From contig JAFWYN010000022.1 of assembly GCA_017522685.1 (NCBI GenBank), positions 1-11,502 on the forward strand: 11,502 bases of DNA. The letters are read 5' to 3'. Made by a program: the position numbers and the translations under genes. The notes under the pieces are model-generated. The model was given only the letters and a program-made list of their open reading frames with translations. It did no database searches and was not told the origin of the DNA. Shown piece by piece: positions 6,544 through 11,502 of this stretch. Source of the stretch: Lachnospiraceae bacterium. GTDB lineage: Bacteria; Bacillota_A; Clostridia; Lachnospirales; Lachnospiraceae. Position 1 is the first letter of the stretch; each line of letters starts with the position of its first letter.

Positions 6544-6570
6544 GTAAATCGTTTTACTAAAACGATTTAC
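6544..6570 (+). promoter_or_regulatory. Perfect 27-bp palindrome at the transcription start, probable operator
   Basis: The 13 bases at 6544-6556 (GTAAATCGTTTTA) are the exact reverse complement of 6558-6570, with a single base between. Each arm also contains a near-palindrome centred on CG (TAAATCGTTTTA), the usual form of LacI-family operators. The site covers about -3 to +24 of the predicted transcript, so a bound protein would block transcription. The LacI-family gene at 6934 is the obvious candidate binder, but that is inferred from proximity only. It could alternatively form a 5' hairpin in the RNA. Confidence 0.7.
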
Positions 6571-6815
6571 CGAAACGCTTGTGAGGAGGGGAGCTTATTT
6601 CCCGAAGCAGCAGAAAGTCTGATGTACAGCATAGGAAAGAAGACGAAAGTCTTCATAGGGAGTTTCTTGTGTTGGCATTGATAAGTAAGTTGTTTTCTCC
6701 CATTATCTTTTTTAGATACCTCCTTTGATAATATGCTCCCCATTTCTCAACAACAAGTTATAAAAACGTTCCGATTTATATCCGGAAGATGCTTTTGCAT
6801 TCCGGATATTTTTTG
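6547..6815 (+). ncRNA. Predicted structured non-coding RNA, about 270 nt, family not recognised
   Basis: This stretch has its own strong promoter, an operator-like palindrome and a strong terminator, but no credible reading frame. The longest ATG frame, at 6622, encodes 19 residues without a ribosome binding site. The RNA can fold with a long closing stem. CTTGT (6578-6582), GAG (6583-6585), GGGGAGC (6588-6594) and TTATT (6595-6599) pair in order with ACAAG (6753-6757), CTC (6746-6748), GCTCCCC (6735-6741) and GATAA (6727-6731). Inside are a perfect hairpin with a GAAA loop (6639-6654), a GGGAG/CTCCC pairing (6658-6662 with 6698-6702) and a TATCT/AGATA hairpin (6704-6718). It matches no RNA family that I can name. 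Alternatives are an attenuated leader of the LacI-family gene, or a divergent 6S-like RNA. Confidence 0.55.
6778..6815 (+). terminator. Strong Rho-independent terminator of the RNA unit
   Basis: ATATCCGGA (6778-6786) pairs with TCCGGATAT (6801-6809), and inside it ATGC (6789-6792) pairs with GCAT (6797-6800) around a TTTT loop. Two unpaired bases bulge on the 5' side. A run of six T residues (6809-6814) follows. It separates the RNA unit from the LacI-family gene. Confidence 0.9.
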
Positions 6816-6865
6816 TTAAAAAGGATAGTATTATGGTTAATGCTTGTCTTTGTAAGCAGTTTACC

Positions 6866-6894
6866 TATACTTTCCGTGTGAAGTATGGTATGAT
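6866..6894 (+). promoter_or_regulatory. Extended -10 promoter of the LacI-family gene
   Basis: TATGAT at 6889-6894 is preceded by TGG, giving an extended -10 element. A poor -35 candidate, TATACT, lies 17 bases upstream at 6866-6871. The start codon is about 33 bases past the likely start of transcription. Confidence 0.6.
6867..6886 (+). promoter_or_regulatory. Inverted repeat inside the LacI-family promoter, possible operator
   Basis: ATACTT (6867-6872) and AAGTAT (6881-6886) form a perfect inverted repeat with an 8-base centre. It lies in the spacer between the -35 and -10 regions. This position suits autorepression. Its sequence is unlike the 27-bp palindrome at 6544, so the same protein need not bind both. 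Confidence 0.4.
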
Positions 6895-6933
6895 TTGATT
6901 AGATTCTATACATAAGGAGAGGAGTGGAGCCTG

Positions 6934-7974
6934 ATGATAACGGTAAAAGAAATCGCACAAATATGTAATGTTTCAGCCAGTACGGTTTCCAATATATTGA
7001 ATGGAAAGCCGAATGTGGGCGAGGATACAAGAAGAAGAGTGCTTGAGGTGGTTGCGCAGACCGGCTATCAGCCCAACTATTTTGCGCAAAGTATGCGTAA
7101 GCAGAGTAATCGAATGATTAGTATCGTCGTAGAAGATTTGGACGAATTCAGTACCGCGCCTATTGTAGAATCAGCTATGGCTTACTGTGATGATATGGGC
7201 TATCGTACAATCCTGATGAATTTGCGTTTATATGATAAATGGAAGGCAACCTGGTATGATGATGACGAGAAGGTAAAGCAGGTATTGAAGCCGGCGATAC
7301 AGGAATTGCAGTCTATCCGAGTGGATGGTTTGATATATATTGCAGGTCATTGTCGTTACATCGACTATTTCCCGGAGGATTTTAAGGTTCCTACAGTACT
7401 TGCATACGGCTTGTCCAAGGATGCAAAATACCCATCCGTGGTCATTGATGATGAAAAGGGCGGATATGACATCGGAAAGTATCTGCTTTCCATGGGACAC
7501 AAGGCAATCGGTGTAATAGCCGGTGCGGATGACAATCTGCATACCCAGGCCAGATTGAATGGTTTCAAGAGAGCACTTGCAGAGGCAGAGGTTCCTTTTG
7601 ATAATGATAATTTGCGTTACGGTGAGTGGAACCGTGAGTCCGGATACAGAGAAGCACCTTATTTGTTAGAGAAGGATATTACAGCTATCTTCTGTATGAA
7701 TGATTCCATGGCTGCCGGCGTATATGATTTTATGTATGAGAGAGGAATGGCAGTAGGAGAGGATTTCTCTGTGGTGGGTTATGACAACAAGGATTTGTCG
7801 GATTATTTGCGCCCCAGACTGACCACCAATGAATTGCCTTTAAAGAAAATCGGAAGAGAAGCGGCAGAGATATTGCTGAGCTTTTTGGGTGAAGAGGACA
7901 GACAGATTCAAGGGAATGACGTTATTAAGATACCTTGTGAAATGATATATCGTGAATCTGTATTAAAAGTATAA
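6934..7974 (+). CDS. LacI-family transcriptional regulator
   Basis: DNA-binding regulator of 346 aa, normal length for the family. The N-terminal helix-turn-helix is at about residues 3-23 (VKEIAQICNVSASTVSNIL), followed by the NGKPNV turn and a hinge helix at about 46-56 (QPNYFAQSMRK). From about residue 60 the protein is a periplasmic-binding-protein-like sensor domain, with the typical late segments FCMNDSMAAGVYDF and FSVVGYDN and the RPRLTT stretch near the C-terminal lobe. The sensor half is not close enough to a sugar-specific subfamily for me to name the effector, and no sugar catabolism gene is adjacent. It does not look like CcpA itself. Purine-rich GGAG sites lie 4 and 9 bases before the ATG. 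It is transcribed alone from an extended -10 promoter carrying an inverted repeat. The nearest plausible targets are its own promoter and the palindrome at 6544-6570. Confidence 0.92.
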   Translation: MITVKEIAQICNVSASTVSNILNGKPNVGEDTRRRVLEVVAQTGYQPNYFAQSMRKQSNRMISIVVEDLDEFSTAPIVESAMAYCDDMGYRTILMNLRLYDKWKATWYDDDEKVKQVLKPAIQELQSIRVDGLIYIAGHCRYIDYFPEDFKVPTVLAYGLSKDAKYPSVVIDDEKGGYDIGKYLLSMGHKAIGVIAGADDNLHTQARLNGFKRALAEAEVPFDNDNLRYGEWNRESGYREAPYLLEKDITAIFCMNDSMAAGVYDFMYERGMAVGEDFSVVGYDNKDLSDYLRPRLTTNELPLKKIGREAAEILLSFLGEEDRQIQGNDVIKIPCEMIYRESVLKV

Positions 7975-8000
7975 ATTGTTTATAAAATTCGAACTTTGAA

Positions 8001-8016
8001 CCACAACATATTGTGC
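8001..8016 (+). promoter_or_regulatory. NrdR-like box 1
   Basis: CCACAACATATTGTGC contains the perfect inverted repeat CACAA/TTGTG and closely follows the known NrdR box pattern (ACAC-AT-rich centre-GTGT). It starts 42 bases before box 2, four helical turns, so both boxes face the same side of the DNA. Confidence 0.75.
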
Positions 8017-8035
8017 GAAAAACTTAAAAATACAC

Positions 8036-8064
8036 TATACAAACACAAGATTTAGTGGTACAAT
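8036..8064 (+). promoter_or_regulatory. Promoter of nrdDG
   Basis: TACAAT at 8059-8064 is preceded by TGG, an extended -10 element. TATACA at 8036-8041 lies 17 bases upstream as a moderate -35 (4 of 6 matches). NrdR box 2 fills the spacer, so repressor binding would directly exclude RNA polymerase. The start codon follows 33 bases after the -10 box. Confidence 0.7.
8043..8058 (+). promoter_or_regulatory. NrdR-like box 2, within the promoter spacer
   Basis: ACACAAGATTTAGTGG matches the NrdR box pattern with a slightly imperfect inverted repeat (CACAA/TAGTG). It occupies bases between the -35 and -10 elements of the nrdDG promoter. Tandem boxes on one face of the helix are the normal arrangement for this ATP/dATP-sensing repressor of ribonucleotide reductase genes. 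Confidence 0.75.
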
Positions 8065-8096
8065 AAGCATGTAGTTTTTCGATAAGGAGATGCGAT

Positions 8097-10253
8097 ATGA
8101 AGGTTATTAAAAGAAATGGTTCAGAAGTAGAATTTGATCTTGAAAAAATTATTAACGCGATTACCAAAGCGAATAAGGCAGCAATCCGCCAGGAGTTAAC
8201 CCCTGCCCAGATTGAGGAAATCGCAGAGTATATCAATTTTAAGTGCATGAAAATGAATCGTGCCATATCCGTAGAAGAGATGCAGGATATGGTAGAGAAT
8301 CAGATTATGGCACAGGGTGCGTTTAACGTAGCAAGATGCTATGTAAAGTATCGTTATACCCGTTTCCTGATTCGTAAGAGCAATACTACAGATGACCGTA
8401 TTCTCTCTTTGATAGAGTGCAATAACGAAGAAGTAATGCAGGAGAATTCCAACAAGGATCCCATTATCAACAGTGTACAGCGTGATTATATGGCCGGTGA
8501 AGTAAGCCGTGACCTGACCAGACGTATTTTGCTTCCCGAGGATGTGGTGAAGGCAGATAAGGAAGGTATTATCCATTTCCACGATTCGGATTATTTTGCA
8601 CAGCATATGCACAACTGTGATTTGGTCAATCTGGAGGATATGCTTCAAAACGGTACCGTAATCAGCGAAACCTATATTGATACTCCTCACAGCTTCTCTA
8701 CTGCATGTAATATTGCCACACAGATTATCGCTCAGGTGGCAAGCAACCAATACGGCGGACAGAGTATCAGTTTGGCACATTTGGCACCTTTTATCCAGGT
8801 ATCCAGAGAGAAAATCCGTAAGGAAGTACTGGATGATGCGGAAATGATGGGCTATACTCCTTCGGAGGAAGTGATTACCCAAATCGTTGAAAAGCGTTTG
8901 AAGAAGGAAATCGAGAAGGGTGTACAAACCATTCAGTATCAGGTGATTACTCTCATGACCACCAATGGGCAGGCACCGTTTTTAACCGTATTTATGTATC
9001 TGAACGAAGCCAAGAATGAGCAGGAAAAGGAAGACTTGGCGTTGATTATAGAAGAAATGCTTCATCAGCGTATTCAAGGCGTAAAGAATGAAGAGGGTAT
9101 CTGGATTACTCCCGCATTCCCTAAGCTGATTTATGTATTGGAAGAGGACAATATTTTCGAGGATACCAAGTATTACTATCTGACAGAGTTGGCAGCAAGA
9201 TGTACTGCCAAGAGAATGGTTCCTGATTATATTTCCGAAAAGAAGATGAAGGAATTAAAGGAAGGAAATTGTTTCCCTGTTATGGGTTGTCGTAGTGCCT
9301 TGACTCCTTGGAAGGACGAGGATGGCAATTATAAATTCTACGGCAGATTTAATCAGGGTGTGGTAACCATCAATCTGGTGGATGTGGCACTCTCTTCCGG
9401 CGGTGATTTTGATAAATTCTGGAAAATATTCGATGAAAGACTGGCACTTTGCTTTAAGGCATTGATGATTCGTCATAATCGTTTGAAGGGTACTCTTTCC
9501 GACGCGGCACCGATTTTATGGCAGTATGGTGCATTGGCGAGACTGAAGAAGGGTGAGCCCATTGATAAATTATTATATGGCGGATATTCCACCATTTCCC
9601 TGGGATATGCAGGACTTTGCGAATGCGTGAAGTATATGACAGGCAAGTCCCATACAGACCCCACTGCAAAACCTTTTGCTTTGGAGGTAATGCAGCATAT
9701 GAACGATGTCTGCAATATCTGGAAAGAAGAGACAACCATCGGCTTCGGTATTTACGGTTCTCCCATTGAAAGTACCACCTACAAGTTTGCAAAATGCTTA
9801 CAGCAGCGTTTTGGTATCATTGAAGGTGTGACGGACAAGGGATATATTACCAACAGCTACCATGTGAATGTGACCGAGCCCATCGATGCATTTACCAAGC
9901 TGAAATTTGAGTCTGAATTTCAGTCACTTTCCACCGGTGGTGCCATCAGCTATGTGGAAGTGCCGAACATGCAGGACAATATTCCGGCGGTTATCAGTGT
10001 GATGCAGTTCATATATGATAATATTATGTATGCGGAGCTCAATACCAAGAGTGATTATTGCCAGGTGTGCGGATACGATGGAGAAATCCAGATTATTGAA
10101 GAGGATGGCAAGCTGATTTGGGAATGCCCTCATTGTCACAACCGTGACCAGAATACTTTGAATGTAGCCCGCAGAACCTGCGGTTACATCGGTACCCAGT
10201 TCTGGAATCAGGGCAGAACCCAGGAAATCAAGGAAAGGGTGTTACATCTGTAA
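8097..10253 (+). CDS. nrdD: Anaerobic (class III) ribonucleoside-triphosphate reductase
   Basis: Cytoplasmic glycyl-radical enzyme of 718 aa that reduces ribonucleoside triphosphates to deoxyribonucleotides without oxygen. Residues 1 to about 95 are an ATP-cone, the allosteric site that reads ATP/dATP (KVIKRNG, then the RAISVEEMQDMVE stretch). The catalytic barrel holds Cys174 (HNCDLVNLEDML) and Cys398 (VMGCRS), whose positions correspond to the radical and partner cysteines of phage T4 NrdD (Cys79, Cys290) after allowing for the N-terminal cone. A zinc site of four cysteines (C655, C658, C677, C680) precedes the glycyl-radical loop RRTCGYIG, with Gly696 the radical residue. All key residues are present. 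AAGGAG lies 7 bases before the ATG. The stop codon directly adjoins the nrdG start, so the two form an operon. Two NrdR-like boxes sit at the promoter. Confidence 0.97.
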   Translation: MKVIKRNGSEVEFDLEKIINAITKANKAAIRQELTPAQIEEIAEYINFKCMKMNRAISVEEMQDMVENQIMAQGAFNVARCYVKYRYTRFLIRKSNTTDDRILSLIECNNEEVMQENSNKDPIINSVQRDYMAGEVSRDLTRRILLPEDVVKADKEGIIHFHDSDYFAQHMHNCDLVNLEDMLQNGTVISETYIDTPHSFSTACNIATQIIAQVASNQYGGQSISLAHLAPFIQVSREKIRKEVLDDAEMMGYTPSEEVITQIVEKRLKKEIEKGVQTIQYQVITLMTTNGQAPFLTVFMYLNEAKNEQEKEDLALIIEEMLHQRIQGVKNEEGIWITPAFPKLIYVLEEDNIFEDTKYYYLTELAARCTAKRMVPDYISEKKMKELKEGNCFPVMGCRSALTPWKDEDGNYKFYGRFNQGVVTINLVDVALSSGGDFDKFWKIFDERLALCFKALMIRHNRLKGTLSDAAPILWQYGALARLKKGEPIDKLLYGGYSTISLGYAGLCECVKYMTGKSHTDPTAKPFALEVMQHMNDVCNIWKEETTIGFGIYGSPIESTTYKFAKCLQQRFGIIEGVTDKGYITNSYHVNVTEPIDAFTKLKFESEFQSLSTGGAISYVEVPNMQDNIPAVISVMQFIYDNIMYAELNTKSDYCQVCGYDGEIQIIEEDGKLIWECPHCHNRDQNTLNVARRTCGYIGTQFWNQGRTQEIKERVLHL

Positions 10254-10778
10254 ATGAATTATGCAGAAATAAAAACATGTGATATAGCAAATGGGGAAGG
10301 CGTAAGGACTTCCCTTTTTGTGTCCGGTTGTACCCACCGTTGCAAAGGGTGCTTTAATGAAATTGCCTGGGATTTTGAATATGGTAAGATTTTTGATGAA
10401 CAGGTGGAGGAATATATTTTAAAGGAGCTTAAACCGGCCTACATCGCCGGCTTGACTCTTTTGGGGGGGGAGCCTTTTGAACCTTGTAACCAAAGAGGGT
10501 TACTTCCTTTTTTGGAGAAGATGAAAGAGCAGTTCCCCAATAAGAATATTTGGTGCTATACGGGGTATCTTTATGATAAGGATTTGTGCCAAGGGGGCAG
10601 AGCTTACTGCGAGTGTACGGACCGGATGCTGGAGTTGATAGATATATTGGTGGATGGTCCATTTGTGGAGGCGCAGAAGGATATCAGACTCAAGTTCAGA
10701 GGGTCTGCCAACCAAAGGATTATTGATTTGAGAAAAACACGGCAGGAAGGTGACATTTGCCTTCATGAAATACGATAA
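10254..10778 (+). CDS. nrdG: Anaerobic ribonucleotide reductase activating protein (radical SAM)
   Basis: Radical-SAM activase of 174 aa. It uses S-adenosylmethionine and a [4Fe-4S] cluster to place the radical on the glycine of NrdD. The cluster motif CTHRCKGC gives C26, C30 and C33 (CxxxCxxC). The GGEPF motif (71-75), which contacts SAM, follows, and a C-terminal FRGSANQRIID stretch is typical of the family. Length is normal. The ATG at 10254 follows the nrdD stop codon with no gap (TAAATG). The nearest purine-rich stretch (GGAAAGGG) is too far upstream to be a good ribosome binding site, so translation probably depends on ribosomes finishing nrdD. This fits the need for matched amounts of the two partners. 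Confidence 0.96.
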   Translation: MNYAEIKTCDIANGEGVRTSLFVSGCTHRCKGCFNEIAWDFEYGKIFDEQVEEYILKELKPAYIAGLTLLGGEPFEPCNQRGLLPFLEKMKEQFPNKNIWCYTGYLYDKDLCQGGRAYCECTDRMLELIDILVDGPFVEAQKDIRLKFRGSANQRIIDLRKTRQEGDICLHEIR

Positions 10779-10814
10779 GAACTTTATGTGAGAGGTAGGG
10801 GGACTAATCTTAAC

Positions 10815-10820
10815 AAGGAG
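10815..10820 (+). promoter_or_regulatory. Ribosome binding site of the right-edge membrane gene
   Basis: AAGGAG lies 8 bases before the ATG at 10829. It is the main evidence for this start, because the gene runs off the window. I see neither a terminator nor a clear promoter between nrdG and this gene, so read-through from nrdDG is possible. Confidence 0.8.
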
Positions 10821-10828
10821 TTTTTCGT

Positions 10829-11502
10829 ATGTGGAGAAAACTTATTAAGACAGACATGGTAAAAAGATACAGCTTTAAGCTGTTTATTAGAGTTGCCATA
10901 TTTTTATTTGTGTTTGTACTCTATATCATTAATAAGGAGCTGATAAAGGAAATCCTTAACATGAAGTTTTCTTTTGGAATTATCAATTACGGAATCACGC
11001 CCATGCATGTAATATGGCTGGTTTTCATGGTGATGATGATTACACATCTGTTTCCCAACGACAAGCTTTCCATGGCACTGCGTAAAAATAAAAAGGAAAC
11101 CTATGTGGAGGTGCCGGGATATAGCCAGCTGGAGCTGATGAAGTTTGTGCAGGAGCAGAATATAAAGGCTTGGAGTATTATGCTTCTTTGGCTTTGTTTC
11201 AATGCCATCTGGGGGATGCTGTACCTTTTTGGAATGATTGATGGTGCAGATTTGTTTATGCTCACGGTCTTTTATTTTCTGTGCGATTATATTTGTATTT
11301 TGTTTTTCTGTCCTTTTCAGACCTTTATTATGAAAAACAAATGCTGTGTCAATTGCCGGATTTATGACTGGGGGCATTTTATGATGTTTACTCCTATGCT
11401 GTTTATTAAGAATTTTTACAGCTGGAGCCTGTTCTTTACTGCTTTGATAGTGTTAATTCATTGGGAGATTATGTATGCCAAGTATCCCCAACGTTTTTGG
11501 TC
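10829..11502 (+). CDS. Multi-pass membrane protein, 3' end cut off by the window
   Basis: The reading frame is open from the ATG to the right edge (224 codons, then two bases), with no stop in the window. It begins MWRKLIKTDM. Hydrophobic segments lie at about residues 18-34, 56-74, 115-136, 142-161 and 186-212. A charged, probably cytoplasmic, loop at about 76-112 holds a run of Lys and Glu. After the fourth segment comes a cysteine-rich motif, CCVNCRIYDW (172-181), followed by aromatic-rich sequence. I recognise no family. The CCxxC arrangement next to the membrane could bind a metal or carry a disulfide, but this is only a guess. It lies 50 bases after nrdG and may be carried on the same mRNA, but nothing about it suggests a role in nucleotide reduction. 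Confidence 0.75.
   Translation, partial: MWRKLIKTDMVKRYSFKLFIRVAIFLFVFVLYIINKELIKEILNMKFSFGIINYGITPMHVIWLVFMVMMITHLFPNDKLSMALRKNKKETYVEVPGYSQLELMKFVQEQNIKAWSIMLLWLCFNAIWGMLYLFGMIDGADLFMLTVFYFLCDYICILFFCPFQTFIMKNKCCVNCRIYDWGHFMMFTPMLFIKNFYSWSLFFTALIVLIHWEIMYAKYPQRFW

Noticed and set aside
6617..6656. CTGATG...GAAA, reminiscent of a hammerhead ribozyme core
   Set aside because: The conserved CUGAUGA is broken (CTGATGT), stem II does not form between the two parts, and the GAAA here is the loop of a perfect 6-bp hairpin.
6622..6681. A 19-codon frame (MYSIGKKTK...) inside the non-coding RNA unit
   Set aside because: No ribosome binding site at a suitable distance, overlap with the GAAA-loop hairpin, and no recognisable peptide character. 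The good purine-rich stretch at 6583-6593 has no start codon at the right distance.
6578..6757. 6S RNA as identity of the structured transcript
   Set aside because: The length of about 180 nt and the closing stem fit, but the interior does not form one long rod with a central bubble. I kept it only as a possibility for a covariance search.
8196..8927. 243-codon open frame antisense to nrdD
   Set aside because: It is the complement of a well-conserved gene, has no family resemblance or expression signals, and is explained by codon bias of nrdD.

Overview
The window looks like chromosomal DNA from an obligately anaerobic Clostridia bacterium, most likely a Lachnospiraceae-type organism. This rests on the strong AAGGAG-type ribosome binding sites, the class III (oxygen-sensitive) ribonucleotide reductase, NrdR-type boxes, the GC content (moderate, estimated by eye), and the style of the proteins. 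The family assignment is an inference from general familiarity, not from a search.

Layout. (1) 1-264: left edge, no recognisable gene, with terminator-like hairpins that close the leftward deacetylase gene. (2) 265-1716, minus: a lipoprotein polysaccharide deacetylase with PdaC-like architecture. (3) 1828-2958, plus: a strong promoter and a two-gene unit, a small cysteine-tailed membrane protein followed with a 1-base overlap by an Lgt-like integral membrane protein whose core motif is altered. (4) 3045-6438, plus: two tandem, full-length paralogous ECF-type sigma factors of 520 and 540 aa. Each carries a sigma-2/sigma-4 module, then a winged-helix-like segment, then a long unassigned C-terminal domain. 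No anti-sigma factor gene is present, and a terminator closes the pair. Both genes are preceded by the same promoter-like element, AACC-N17-ACTAT followed by a further conserved stretch. (5) 6439-6933: 495 bases without a protein gene. It holds a cre-like palindrome, a consensus sigma-A promoter, a perfect 27-bp palindrome at the predicted start of transcription, a foldable transcript of about 270 nt, and a strong terminator. I read this as a regulated non-coding RNA unit. (6) 6934-7974, plus: a LacI-family regulator with its own promoter and inverted repeat. (7) 8001-10778, plus: nrdD-nrdG, the anaerobic ribonucleotide reductase and its radical-SAM activase, behind two NrdR-like boxes, one of which fills the promoter spacer. 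(8) 10829 to the right edge: a multi-pass membrane protein cut off by the window.

How parts work together. nrdDG is a standard functional pair: NrdG generates the glycyl radical on NrdD, which makes dNTPs without oxygen, and NrdR probably represses the promoter. The two sigma paralogs probably regulate themselves or each other through the shared promoter element, with the C-terminal domains as candidate built-in sensors or inhibitors. This tandem sigma system and the neighbouring non-coding RNA unit are the parts most likely to be undescribed. The LacI-type protein is a natural candidate to control the RNA unit, but nothing in the sequence proves it.
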